DNA from: Candidatus Bathyarchaeota archaeon
GTDB lineage: Archaea; Thermoproteota; Bathyarchaeia; Bathyarchaeales; DTEX01
DNA length: 37,071 nt
Assembly (NCBI GenBank): GCA_025059045.1
Contig: JANXEA010000018.1
Location: forward strand, 1 to 37,071
Direction of reading: 5' to 3'
Below the pieces are notes generated by a model. It did no database searches and had not been told where the DNA came from. It was given only the letters and a program-made list of their open reading frames with translations. The position numbers and the translations under genes are program-made. How positions within the stretch are numbered: the first letter of the stretch is position 1; every line of letters begins with the position of its first letter. This document shows positions 1 to 8,750 of the stretch, piece after piece.

Positions 1-1
1 A

Positions 2-28
2 TTTTGCATTTCAAATCGAGATGCAAAA
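2..28. repeat. Inverted repeat at window edge
   Basis: TTTTGCAT (2-9) and ATGCAAAA (21-28) form a perfect 8-bp inverted repeat around an 11-nt loop, upstream of the methyltransferase gene. It could be a hairpin at the end of a transcript entering from the left, or a protein-binding site. Its role cannot be decided because the upstream gene is outside the window. Confidence 0.35.
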
Positions 29-102
29 GAATATGCCAACTTAATCGTAAGTATAACCGTTTATGGAATTAAGCCGAATAAACCGCGGCGGTGCTAAACG
101 TT

Positions 103-855
103 ATGGCCTTTGAAAACTATTTTCAGAATTTGCAGCTTGAACAGCTTTTCAGAAAGCTGAATGCTCCCAATCCCGAGTTACTTGCGAAGGAAGTCCAGTA
201 TTTCACAGCGGAGGAAGCTGAAAAGAGAGACAAAATCATATTAGACTATTTTGGAGAAAATGGAGTAAACAAAATAGTCAACACCATTCACGAATTTTTA
301 TTTACAACGCCGAGTCCCCCGCAAGATGCGAAAGTTTTAGATGTCGGAGCTGGTTCCGGCTTTTTCACAGTTAAGCTATATAATAGGTTTCGCCAAACAT
401 TGCACAATGTTCAATTTTATGCCATGGACGCAACCCCAGCTATGCTTAATTCATTAAGAAAGAAGAGCGACGAAATAACACCATTTGTAGGAATAGCTGA
501 AAATATCAAGGGCAGCATAACAGAGGCAAGAAAATACTTCAATATTCCACTCAGATTTGACGCAGCATATTCAACGTTAATGCTTCACCACAGCGCTGAA
601 CCAGCAAAAGTCTTCCAAAGCATTAAAGAAATTCTAAAAAGAAAAGGCAGAGCCATTATTATAGACCTTTACAAACATAACTTTGAAGAGTTCAAAAAAG
701 AATTGGGCGATATTCACTTAGGCTTCGATGTAAAAAGCATCAATGAAATGGCATGCGAACATTTTTCAAAAGTCAAAATCGAGAAGATTGGAGGCATCTG
801 CTGCGATTGTTCAGGACGCTCCGCAGAAATATTCGCTACTTTTTTAGAATGCTAA
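103..855 (+). CDS. Class I SAM-dependent methyltransferase
   Basis: Predicted soluble methyltransferase of about 250 residues that would transfer a methyl group from S-adenosylmethionine to an unknown acceptor. Motif I is clear (VLDVGAGSGFFTVKLY), followed by an acidic residue in the next strand (YAMDATPAML) and a post-motif segment RFDAAYSTLMLHH, as in the UbiE/MenG-like Methyltransf_11/25 families. The last 40 residues carry Cys-rich GGICCDCSGRSAE, which could bind a metal, but this is inference. The reading frame opens with GTG at 91. I prefer the ATG at 103 because a GGTG lies about 10 nt before it. The gene stands alone: the next intact gene is on the other strand, and decayed genes follow. 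The substrate is unknown. Confidence 0.8.
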   Translation: MAFENYFQNLQLEQLFRKLNAPNPELLAKEVQYFTAEEAEKRDKIILDYFGENGVNKIVNTIHEFLFTTPSPPQDAKVLDVGAGSGFFTVKLYNRFRQTLHNVQFYAMDATPAMLNSLRKKSDEITPFVGIAENIKGSITEARKYFNIPLRFDAAYSTLMLHHSAEPAKVFQSIKEILKRKGRAIIIDLYKHNFEEFKKELGDIHLGFDVKSINEMACEHFSKVKIEKIGGICCDCSGRSAEIFATFLEC

Positions 856-911
856 TTCAGTAATTTCATAGAAAAATACAAAGGTAAAAGCACTTTCTTC
901 ACATTCTTTTA

Positions 912-1384
912 ATGTCTCTTAAACGCAATAAAGTTCATTTAGCAAGGATCTTGGAACTTTCGTAATTTAGAAATTTCCGCTTGAAACGCCTTATACGCAT
1001 GTTATTGGGCATCTGGTGAGAGCCCATCAGAAACTCAAATTTAGAAAAGCATTTGTGGACTAGACAGGCGTTGGCAAGCCCGTTCTCGAAGAAATCCGCA
1101 ACCAAGGCTTAGGCAATGTTGAAGGCTTGAAGTTTACGGTTCAAACAAAAGAAGAGCTGCTGTCGAACTTGAAGATTACCATGAAGCAGAACCGCTTGGC
1201 GATACCGTATCATAGGCAACTGTGCAAGCAAATAAACGAGCAGCAGTACGCACACAGCAAAAGCGGGCACTCGCAGTTTAGTCACCCAGCAAATAGCCAC
1301 GACGACATGTTATGGTCGTTAGCCTTAAGCGCTTATGCAGCAAGAGAACTGCCGAGAAAAGAACCAACATTCACATTTGATTAA
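912..1384 (+). pseudogene. Decayed viral terminase large subunit, C-terminal nuclease part
   Basis: The frame holding 971-1384 reads PLETPYTHVIGHLVRAHQK, then an in-frame TAG within VD*TGVGKPVLEEIR, and ends with FSHPANSHDDMLWSLALSAYA. The order TPYxHVIGHL, VDxTGVG, PY...LCxQIN, FSHP..SHDDMLWALALA is that of the terminase RNase H-like nuclease domain, where the final DD binds metal. A piece just upstream in another frame (MSLKRNKVHLARILELS, from 912) looks like the preceding strand, so a frameshift separates it from the rest. The ATPase half is absent. This is therefore a 5'-truncated, frameshifted and nonsense-mutated relic of a head-tail virus or provirus. It lies directly before a broken helicase. 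The family match was made by eye. Confidence 0.65.
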
Positions 1385-1560
1385 TTAAAAACTACAGTAG
1401 TCTCTAATTAACATATCCACCATATCGAGTTACAAACTCTTTGACCCTTTGTCTTGCATCAAACAACTTCCTTGCAAGTAAACCCAATTCTCTATAAAAA
1501 GATAGAGGGTCATCAATAGCAAGTATCCTCAACTTTTTATATTTATTATTCAAGTTCAAA

Positions 1561-1983
1561 ATCAAAAGCAAATTCAAACAGCGGGAAGTCCTTGAAAAGC
1601 TTAGAAGTGGAGAAACAAAAGTGCTGATAGCCACAAGCGTAGCTGAGGAAGGCCTGGGCATTCTGATAGACTACGGGGTTTTTAAGAGTCTATTCAAGCG
1701 AGATACGCTATATACAACGCAGAGGCAGAACAGGCAGACGTGTAGCTGGAAAAGTAACAATACTAATAGCCGAGGAACGGTTGATGAGGCCTTCTACTGG
1801 TCAAGCATTTCAAGAGCCAGAAAAATGAAACGAATAATAAGCCAACTAAACAGGAAGATGCCAGAACTGCTCAAGGAAAAGGCCAAGCCGGCTATAACTC
1901 TGATGGACTATCAGCCACAAACAAAGCAAGCCCCAATAAGCACTCAAATGCTTCATACAGAGGCGGCTATGCCCAGAAAATAG
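1561..1983 (+). pseudogene. Decayed Hef/FANCM-like helicase, C-terminal motor fragment
   Basis: Three pieces in two frames rebuild the second RecA-like domain of an archaeal Hef (XPF/FANCM-type) helicase. They are REVLEKLRSGETKVLIATSV with AEEGLGI (1582-1665), SEIRYIQRRGRTGRR with VAGKVTILIAEE in the next frame (about 1697-1775), and GTVDEAFYWSS with KMKRIISQL back in the first frame (from about 1777). These match helicase motifs V and VI (QRxGRTGR) and the DEAYYWSSxxKEKKM signature of this family. At least two frameshifts interrupt it, and motifs I-IV and the start are missing. Hef remodels stalled replication forks, but this copy cannot make a working protein. Pieces and order are seen in the sequence; the family assignment is from memory of its motifs. 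Confidence 0.7.
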
Positions 1984-2202
1984 CTTTGGAAACCCCAAAC
2001 AATTCAGACGAAAGGCCTAAGCCAAGCCTTAAAATGGCTTATGGAAAACCTTCCAAACCAAACAATCCCAATAGAGGAAGTTGTCAAACGGGCTTACGAA
2101 GAGGAAGGCCTAGAAAAGGCAACTGTTGAAACAGCCATATGGCGCCTAACACAACAAGGCGAGATATACAGACCAGAAACAGGAAAAATAAGAAGACTAT
2201 AA
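1984..2202 (+). pseudogene. Winged-helix C-terminal fragment (MCM-tail-like)
   Basis: After the stop that ends the helicase fragment, the same frame stays open to a TAA at 2200-2202. It reads ALKWLMENLPNQTIPIEEVV, then a helix ending WRLTQQGEIYRPETGKIRRL. The pattern helix-helix-xLxxxGEIYxPxxGKxRxL is typical of the winged-helix tail of archaeal replicative MCM helicases, though other winged-helix proteins end similarly. An ATG at 2041 could start a 53-residue product, but no good ribosome-binding site is seen. It is most likely another relic. The assignment to MCM is a guess. Confidence 0.4.
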
Positions 2203-2258
2203 AAAGGAACTCACTTAATTTTTTAATTGCATACGGCTAGGCCCACCATATTCATTGG

Positions 2259-2819
2259 CTAATCAAGATAAGAATGTTCTCTTTCTTTGATTGATGAAAG
2301 TGCTTGGAACTTCTTGATGGCGTATTCGACGATTTTCATGGCTTCTTTGGCGTTTTTCCACTCCTTAAATTTAACCCATTTATGGGGTTCCAGACGCTTG
2401 TAGGTTTCGAAGAACTCCTGAATTTCCCTCAGCTTATGTGAGTGAACATCGTTTATGTCTCTGTATCCCTCAAACCTTGCGTCGTTCACCAGCACCGACA
2501 ATATTTTCGGGTCTACGCCCTTTTCGTCCTCCACTATTAACCCGCCTATAACCCTAACTTTAACGATGCATCCAACTTCTAGAGGTTCATAGGTTAAAGC
2601 CATTATGTCAAGAGGGTCTTCATCATCAAACCAGGTCAGCGGAACAAACCCATACTCAACTGGGAAAACCACTGAAGACGGTATTATACGGTCTAAAACG
2701 AATGTTTCCCATTGAGTATTGTATTCGTATTTGTCTCTTGAACCGCTTATAACCTCAATGACCATGTTTAGAATTTCGGGAGGTTTTTCTCCGCATGGAA
2801 TATCACGCCAAAGGTTCAT
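2259..2819 (-). CDS. ppa: Inorganic pyrophosphatase, soluble family I
   Basis: Cytoplasmic enzyme that hydrolyses pyrophosphate to two phosphates and pulls biosynthetic reactions forward. The protein of 186 residues has the family I order: MNLWRDIP start, EVISGSRDKYEYN substrate-binding segment, YGFVPLTW, the metal-binding signature DDEDPLDIM, then DEKGVDPKILSV and a C-terminal YKRLEPHKWVKFKEW. The key Asp, Lys, Tyr and Glu residues of the family appear present. The open frame begins upstream (GTG-like start near 2852), but ATG 2819 fits better: it gives the usual MNLW start and has GAGGG about 6 nt before it. It has no operon partner on its strand upstream, since the MgtA-like gene ends at 2924. 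Confidence 0.95.
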   Translation of the reverse strand: MNLWRDIPCGEKPPEILNMVIEVISGSRDKYEYNTQWETFVLDRIIPSSVVFPVEYGFVPLTWFDDEDPLDIMALTYEPLEVGCIVKVRVIGGLIVEDEKGVDPKILSVLVNDARFEGYRDINDVHSHKLREIQEFFETYKRLEPHKWVKFKEWKNAKEAMKIVEYAIKKFQALSSIKEREHSYLD

Positions 2820-2923
2820 TCCAAACCCTCTTGCCAAAACATATAAACCCATATTTAGCCTTTTTGAAACCCATAAGGAACAATCTTTGATGATGTTTTG
2901 GCAGCTAACTATTCCTGAGGTGT

Positions 2924-5900
2924 TCAGGCTGGCATCGGCGACTGATACTGATTTTGAAGCATACGCAATAGTTCTTGATATTCTGGGTTGACCCTTTTAT
3001 GTTTCTCTAGAATGGCGCACCCGATTTTATGCCAGTCCCGGGTTATCCTTGGCCACAGCTCGCTGGTCATTAACTGTTTTATCACATATTCTCTTAATGG
3101 CTTTTCACGTTTGATCTTCCTCTGGTGCCACTCAAAGCTTATGAGGCCCGCGCGTTTTAAGTACTGGATTATGTGGCCAACTTGATGGTAATCAAGTGGG
3201 TATTCCATGTTTGTTTCTAGGTCTTCTAGGAGTGAGTCAACTGTTATTTCATCTTCTGGGCGCAGAGAGATTATGGCTATAACATTTTGGATGAGCTTTG
3301 CAGTCTTAGTGACATAGATTCCAATCTTCTTAGGTGGGATAAGGGTTTGTTCTATGCGGTATCCATACCTCCTATAAAACCAGCTCTTTATGATTTCGGC
3401 TAGAGTTAGGTATGTGCATAGAATTGCGGCTAAGGCTATGTAGAATGTTGCAGGGGGCTTCACAAATTGGAAGATCTGCCCTAAAGGTGTGTATGGCAGT
3501 ATTAATGCGAAGGTGATTATTGCTATACAGCTTAGGAGTAAAGGTCGACTTGGCTTGCTTTTCCAAAATGGCGACTTCTTTGTTCGAATGGCAAAGATTA
3601 CAATGGTCTGCGAAGTTAAGGATTCGATAAACCAGGCGGTTTGGAAAAGCGGTTCAGAAGCGTTAAAGATGAAAAGCATCGTAAAGAATGTTAAGAAGTC
3701 GAAGAGAGAGCTAACTGGTCCAAGACTAACCATGAACCGCCTAATGAAGTGTATGTCCCACCTTTTAGGCTTTTCAACATATTCTTTGTCAACTTCGTCC
3801 GTGGGTATCGTAGACTGGGAAAAATCGTATAGAAGGTTGTTAAGTAGTATCTGTGTCGGTAACATGGGTAAAAAGGGCAGAAAAAGTGAAGCCCCAGCTA
3901 CACTGAACATGTTTCCAAAGTTTGAGCTCACACCCATCATGATATACTTCATGGTGTTGCCGAAGGTTTTTCTGCCCTCCAAAACCCCATCGTGAAGCAC
4001 TCTTAGATCATTCTGTAAAAGGATTATGTCCGCAGATTCCTTCGCAACGTCGACAGCATTGTCTACAGATATGCCTACATCAGATGTTTTCAGTGAAGGT
4101 GCATCGTTTATTCCATCCCCTAGAAATCCAACAACGTGCCCATTATTTTTTAAAGCGTTTATTATTCTGTCTTTTTGGGATGGTGTAACCCGGCAGAAAA
4201 TGTTGGCCTCCTCTACGACTCTTGAAAGGGCGTCATCATGCATTTGAGCAATCTCGCTTCCGGTGATAACCCCTTTTATTTCGAAGCCTAAGTACTCGCA
4301 GACTTTCCGTGTCACCAGTTCATTGTCACCTGTGAGAATCTTCAGCTCTACTCTGGAATTTTTCAAAAGCTGTAATGCTTCTCTGGCTGTTTCCTTCGGC
4401 GGATCAAGGAAAGCTATGAAGCCTAAAAACACCATTTCTTTCTCGTCGCTTGCAGTGTATGTGGGCTTGTCCTCTCTTAAACGCTTATATGCTACGGCTA
4501 AAACCCTATAGCCTTCAACGCTGAGATCATTATATTTTTGCTCGATTTTTCTGCGCACCTCGTCTGTTATGGAGGATATAACATCTCCAACTTCGCAGTA
4601 AGAGCAGACTTTGACAACTTCCTCAGGAGCGCCCTTAGTGATCATTAAACGCTGATTCTGCTGTTCAACAATTATTGAGAGTCTTTTACGAATAAAATCA
4701 AAGGGGACTTCATCAACTTTCCTGTAATCTTTCACATCGACGTCTCTAAATCTCAGTATGGCCTCATCCAAGGGGCTCTTGAGTCCTGTCTGATGATAAC
4801 TGTTTAGGTATGAGTACAGAAGTACCTTATCGTTTTCATACCCATTGATGTCCACATGTAAGACAAGCTTTATCCTGTTCTCCGTCAAAGTTCCAGTCTT
4901 GTCTGTGCATAGAACGTCCATGCTGCCAAAGTTCTGGATAGCTGCTAGGCGTTTAACGATGACGCCCTTCTTGGCCATCGACACTGCTCCTTTAGAGAGA
5001 TTTACTGAAATTATCATTGGCAGGAGCTCTGGCGTCAATCCTACAGCCAAAGCTACCGCGAAAAGAAGCGAATCCAAAACACTGCGCATGTAAAGAGCAT
5101 TAATTAAAAAGACAAATATTACAAGAAGAAACGTAACCTGCATTATCATGTAGCCAAAACTTCGAACGCCCCTCTGAAACTCTGTCTCAGGCTCCCTTGC
5201 AACGAGGCTTTTCGCAATTTTCCCGTACTCTGTAAGACTTCCAGTTTTCACAACAACAGCTGTTGCCGTCCCGCTCACAACTGATGTGCCCATAAAAAGA
5301 TAGTTCCCCCACTCTGTTATCGACGGATCATAAGATTTTAGTGGCAAACTCGTTTTCTCAACAGGGTAGGATTCGCCCGTCAAGGCAGACTGGTTTACGA
5401 ATAAGTCTTTTGCGCTTATAACACGGGCGTCTGCAGGCACTATGTCACCTGCCGAAAGAAATATGATGTCTCCGGGAACGATCTCTGCAAGCTTGATCTC
5501 ATTTTTAACTTCATCCCTCAAAACCGTGGCTGTTGTCGCAACCCTCTGCTTCAGCATCTCAGCAGCTTTTTCAGCCTTAGATTCCTGATAAAAGTCTAAG
5601 ACCGCGCTAAATGTCACTATAAAAAATATAATAGCTGCGTTCACAGATTCCCCCAAAAAGCCGGAAATAAGCCCGGCGATAAGAAGAATTATTATTAACG
5701 GAGTTTTGAAATGGGAAAGAAAATCAATTATTGCTGCTCTCCTCTCTCTTCTAACAAGCTCATTAGGCCCAAAAACTTCAAGACGTCTTTCCGCTTCCTT
5801 AGATGAAAGACCCTTTGATGAAGACTTTAAGCGCGAAAGAAGATCTTCAACTGATAAAGTTAAAACTTCTTCAGCATTTGGTAAGGACCAACCTAAAGTT

Positions 5901-5929
5901 TCAATGGACTTTTCTAGGCCTTCAACCAC
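2924..5929 (-). CDS. mgtA: Mg2+-type P-type ATPase (MgtA/P3B) with C-terminal extension
   Basis: Membrane ATPase predicted to import Mg2+. Visible in order are the cation ATPase N domain (GLSSKEAERRLEVFGPNEL), A-domain TGES, the M4 signature GLTPELLPMIIS, the phosphorylation site CTDKTGTLTE, hinge GDGINDAPSLK, and the P3B signature LNNLLYDFSQSTIP with PTDEVDKE. M4 and LLYDxSQ separate it from Ca2+ or Na+ pumps. The usual family ends near residue 860-900. Here the last helix runs to about 860, followed by some 140 cytosolic residues (862-1001) that resemble a winged helix (ITVDSLLEDL, then YLKRAGLISFEWHQRKIKRE). The start is GTG with GGTGA a few nt upstream. It is transcribed alone, divergent from the OsmC gene. 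Confidence 0.93.
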   Translation of the reverse strand: MVEGLEKSIETLGWSLPNAEEVLTLSVEDLLSRLKSSSKGLSSKEAERRLEVFGPNELVRRERRAAIIDFLSHFKTPLIIILLIAGLISGFLGESVNAAIIFFIVTFSAVLDFYQESKAEKAAEMLKQRVATTATVLRDEVKNEIKLAEIVPGDIIFLSAGDIVPADARVISAKDLFVNQSALTGESYPVEKTSLPLKSYDPSITEWGNYLFMGTSVVSGTATAVVVKTGSLTEYGKIAKSLVAREPETEFQRGVRSFGYMIMQVTFLLVIFVFLINALYMRSVLDSLLFAVALAVGLTPELLPMIISVNLSKGAVSMAKKGVIVKRLAAIQNFGSMDVLCTDKTGTLTENRIKLVLHVDINGYENDKVLLYSYLNSYHQTGLKSPLDEAILRFRDVDVKDYRKVDEVPFDFIRKRLSIIVEQQNQRLMITKGAPEEVVKVCSYCEVGDVISSITDEVRRKIEQKYNDLSVEGYRVLAVAYKRLREDKPTYTASDEKEMVFLGFIAFLDPPKETAREALQLLKNSRVELKILTGDNELVTRKVCEYLGFEIKGVITGSEIAQMHDDALSRVVEEANIFCRVTPSQKDRIINALKNNGHVVGFLGDGINDAPSLKTSDVGISVDNAVDVAKESADIILLQNDLRVLHDGVLEGRKTFGNTMKYIMMGVSSNFGNMFSVAGASLFLPFLPMLPTQILLNNLLYDFSQSTIPTDEVDKEYVEKPKRWDIHFIRRFMVSLGPVSSLFDFLTFFTMLFIFNASEPLFQTAWFIESLTSQTIVIFAIRTKKSPFWKSKPSRPLLLSCIAIITFALILPYTPLGQIFQFVKPPATFYIALAAILCTYLTLAEIIKSWFYRRYGYRIEQTLIPPKKIGIYVTKTAKLIQNVIAIISLRPEDEITVDSLLEDLETNMEYPLDYHQVGHIIQYLKRAGLISFEWHQRKIKREKPLREYVIKQLMTSELWPRITRDWHKIGCAILEKHKRVNPEYQELLRMLQNQYQSPMPA

Positions 5930-5987
5930 TATCTGTCACCGCTAAAATCTCGAAAGCTGCATCTCTCAACTACGAACAAGCATATCC

Positions 5988-6003
5988 CTAAAAATCTTTT
6001 TAG
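5988..6003 (-). promoter_or_regulatory. A/T-rich palindrome upstream of mgtA
   Basis: CTAAAAA and TTTTTAG form a perfect 7-bp inverted repeat with a 2-nt centre, 59 nt before the mgtA start in the mgtA-osmC divergent gap. It may serve as a TATA-like promoter element, an operator, or both. A/T-rich inverted repeats arise by chance, so confidence is low. Confidence 0.3.
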
Positions 6004-6196
6004 CCTTTTACACGGCATAGGCTGACATTTTCTACATCCTTAAAATATCCGGATAACTTTCACTGGCAAATTTTGAAGAAGAATTAAAGCCCTTTCTCGA
6101 AGGTGTTTTGCAGCCAAGGTCCATGAGGTCTTCATATGGTTTTGAAAACATAAATTTTAAATGACTGAGCAAGAAAGAGATTGTCTGGGTGTTATA

Positions 6197-6607
6197 ATGC
6201 CGAGGTACAAAGCTACGGCTAAATGGATTGAAAATGTCCGTTCAGTCGCAGACAATTCGCGAACTCACAGCGTGGTTTGCGATCTTCCCAGTGCGGCAGG
6301 AGGAGCTGACACTGGACCGACAGCTCTTGAATTGGCGATAATGGCCTTGGCAGACTGTGCATTAACAATATTTGCAGATGTGTGCAAGAAAAGTAACATT
6401 ACAATTAAGAGGTTGGAGGTTGTGGCTGAGGCTGAAAAACCTGCAGACTCGCCTAGATTAAGCGAAGCAATGGTTAAAGTTAAGGTATCCGCGAATGCTA
6501 GTAAGGAGCTGGTTGAAGCAGCATGGAGGAGAACAGAAGCAAATTGTCCAGTGCTTTCAATTTTTAAAGATCCAATACCATTAAAAGTTGAGCTCGAAAT
6601 CCTTTAA
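6197..6607 (+). CDS. OsmC/Ohr family protein
   Basis: Small cytoplasmic protein of 136 residues in the OsmC/Ohr superfamily, whose members reduce organic hydroperoxides with a pair of cysteines. Both family cysteines are visible, one in the central helix (LADCALTIFADVC) and one near the C-terminus (EANCPVLSIF). The GPTALELAIMALADC helix and the final LKVELEI strand also fit. The frame opens at 6161, but ATG 6197 is preferred because GGGTG lies about 6 nt before it and the product then starts with the family's first strand (MPRYKATAKW). It is divergent from mgtA and convergent with ppcA. A role in thiol or peroxide defence would suit an anaerobe, but the substrate is not known. Confidence 0.85.
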   Translation: MPRYKATAKWIENVRSVADNSRTHSVVCDLPSAAGGADTGPTALELAIMALADCALTIFADVCKKSNITIKRLEVVAEAEKPADSPRLSEAMVKVKVSANASKELVEAAWRRTEANCPVLSIFKDPIPLKVELEIL

Positions 6608-6735
6608 GATGGCGGGGAATGCGTAGTATAGAAACAAAAATTGGTATTTTGAAGGCATAACAAAACTTGAACAGCATTAAGCGCAATGCAATAGGCGGAG
6701 TCTAAATTTCTATTTAAATAATTCAAGATGTTTTG

Positions 6736-8322
6736 TCATCCTATACATTTCCTTATTTTTGCAGCTTCTTCAAAGTATCTTTTAGCTTCCTCGTCGTTTT
6801 GCTCTATATATGAGATGAGGAAATTGTTTATGATGTTTTCATATTTCTCATGAGTTAAATTCTTGGGTCCTATTTTTACGTCGAGCTTTTCTTCGACCGC
6901 TTTTATGTCTAGCAATAGTTCTGTTAAGGCTGACTTTAATCTTTCTTCCTCCATTCCGGCTCTCCTTGCCAATTGTTTGTGGAAGTCTATAATTTTGGTT
7001 ATGTTGCGCATTGAAAAATATCCCGCAACGGAATCAAGGTCATGTCTCATGTTTATGTAGTGCTTCCTCAACACATCCCATTCCTCTTCGGTGAGGCTGT
7101 TCAACGCCTCGAACCCTATAAACTCTGGCGGTATGCCTAGAGAGTAGAGGGCCCCAGCAAAAGGTATGGCTCTTGGAAGTATTACATTACCTACTTTTCT
7201 GCTGTAGCCGAAGAGCCCTATGTGAAGTTTTCTGGATCTACGTGCAGGTACATAAGAAGCTACGCTGTTTATTAAAGGCGCAAGTTCCTCCACAATTTTC
7301 TGGTACCTCGACTTAAACTTCCTAAGCACCTCCAACAAGATCTTCTCTTCATGAGCCTCAATAATGACAGGTTCTTCATTGGGAAGTTTCTCATTAAGAA
7401 TTTCCACCACACTTTTAGCATCTTCAAGAGGGTAGTCATATTTTAGGGCTGACTGAATTGTTGTAGTGTATATTCCCCTATACTCATCTAGAAAGCCTTG
7501 CACATTGCCTGGAGACAAGTGACCCCTGAATGGCATAGATCCAACTCCAATAATTGGATAGATCGGTATCTCTTTCCTTTCCTCTAGAGATTTCAGTTTT
7601 GAAAGGGCCATCTTAGAAAGAATTACTGCGCATACAAGTCCGTAGTTGAGAGCCGGATCCGACCTTGCTATGAAGACTCGTAGATACTTGGGCTGGGCGA
7701 CATCCATGTATGGCTCAATTATCTTATCGATTTTCAACAAGCTTTCCATGTCCTCAATTAACGGGATCAGCTCAATGCTGCAAGGCTTGAAGTTGCCCGC
7801 CCAATCCTTAATCTTCACGGTTCCATCTAAATCGATTTGTTCAACTCCTACCACAGCCTTCTTATAATAGTTCAGTAGCCAGACAAGTTCTTTGCCGTCA
7901 GTCGTGAATGGAAGTATAACCTCAAAAATTGGTATAACCTCCTGTTTATAGAATGCTGATGCTACATCGCAGCCTACAGGTATGTTTTCAAGAGTCTCCA
8001 CAACTATCTTTCTTTCAGCAGCCTCAACCTTAGGGTTGGGAATTCTATATGTTAAAAAAACATCTTTTCCAATCACATTTTCCTTGAAGTAATCTTCATA
8101 GTTGGTCAACAATTTTCTTACAACTCTCGTATCTACATCCTTCCCCTCGGAGTCCCACATAACCTCGTGGCAGCCTAGACTGCTGTAAGCGAAGTAAGCC
8201 TCATAGACTTCAGCATCTCCTTCAATTATCTTATCTTTGCACCATTCAGGAATACGTGCGTTGTCAGGATGTTGAGTAGACATAGTTCTAGGTATTTTCC
8301 TTTCTTCTCCTAGTGACTTCAT
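6736..8322 (-). CDS. ppcA: Phosphoenolpyruvate carboxylase, archaeal type
   Basis: Adds bicarbonate to phosphoenolpyruvate to form oxaloacetate, feeding amino-acid and C4 biosynthesis. The 528-residue protein is about half the length of the bacterial enzyme, as expected for the archaeal PpcA family. It opens with the family's IPRTMSTQHPDNAR, followed by WDSEGKDVDTRVVRKLL, RVFIARSDPALNYGLVCAV, the glycine-containing segment GVGSMPFRGHLSPGNVQGF and the C-terminal RHDLDSVAGYFSMRNITKII. ATG 8322 is chosen over the TTG one codon upstream because AGGTAGGG sits 4 nt before it. Transcription is monocistronic as far as can be seen. A CATATAG element about 45 nt upstream may be the TATA box. Confidence 0.95.
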   Translation of the reverse strand: MKSLGEERKIPRTMSTQHPDNARIPEWCKDKIIEGDAEVYEAYFAYSSLGCHEVMWDSEGKDVDTRVVRKLLTNYEDYFKENVIGKDVFLTYRIPNPKVEAAERKIVVETLENIPVGCDVASAFYKQEVIPIFEVILPFTTDGKELVWLLNYYKKAVVGVEQIDLDGTVKIKDWAGNFKPCSIELIPLIEDMESLLKIDKIIEPYMDVAQPKYLRVFIARSDPALNYGLVCAVILSKMALSKLKSLEERKEIPIYPIIGVGSMPFRGHLSPGNVQGFLDEYRGIYTTTIQSALKYDYPLEDAKSVVEILNEKLPNEEPVIIEAHEEKILLEVLRKFKSRYQKIVEELAPLINSVASYVPARRSRKLHIGLFGYSRKVGNVILPRAIPFAGALYSLGIPPEFIGFEALNSLTEEEWDVLRKHYINMRHDLDSVAGYFSMRNITKIIDFHKQLARRAGMEEERLKSALTELLLDIKAVEEKLDVKIGPKNLTHEKYENIINNFLISYIEQNDEEAKRYFEEAAKIRKCIG

Positions 8323-8750
8323 CAAGCCCTACCTCATGGAACCTTTTAACACTGAATGGTAATCAGGCATATTACTATATGGCCATAAACATTTATTATC
8401 TTGATTAATACACCTTTTCATTTGACAGTCCACATATCATATCCCCAATTTTACGGTTAATTGACACATTTAAAGCTTGCAGTCGGTTATGGCATAAGCC
8501 TTGCAATATACATCTCGATTACTCGGGGCTCTCCGCGTTTTTTCTTTTTTGTATGCGTACAGCTTTTTATGTCATAAACTGTTACCATTTCGGACTCAAC
8601 CATTTTTCTTGACTATTTGATACGTGCTGGCTGCAAGAGCGCTAGTTTCAACAGATGGAATAGTATTCTGGGACGGCGGGGCCGTAACATAGTGCCGAAA
8701 ATGTAAAGATAACTTACAGATGTTCGCACCATTCCAGCGACACTTAATAT
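8323..8750. other. Gene-free interval between ppcA and the Ca2+-type ATPase
   Basis: About 430 bases hold the ppcA promoter area on the right of that gene and the 3' flank of the P-type ATPase. No ORF with coding character, RNA gene or long repeat was recognised. A short open stretch near 8625-8690 (22 codons, LAARALVSTDGIVFWDGG) looks faintly protein-like but is closed by stops on both sides. Confidence 0.5.

Noticed and set aside
1055-1057. In-frame TAG in the terminase relic as a possible pyrrolysine codon
   Set aside because: TAG ends several intact genes here (CdvB paralogue, cdvC, rpl38e), and frameshifts surround this one, so decay explains it better.
1404-1661. Minus-strand 85-codon frame
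   Set aside because: Its first half is antisense to the helicase relic. The second half (KLRILAIDDPLSFYRELGLL onward) looks somewhat protein-like, but no family was recognised and no start signal lies before it.
3489-3995. Plus-strand 168-codon frame and similar long frames opposite the ATPases
   Set aside because: They are antisense shadows of the strongly conserved P-type ATPase genes.
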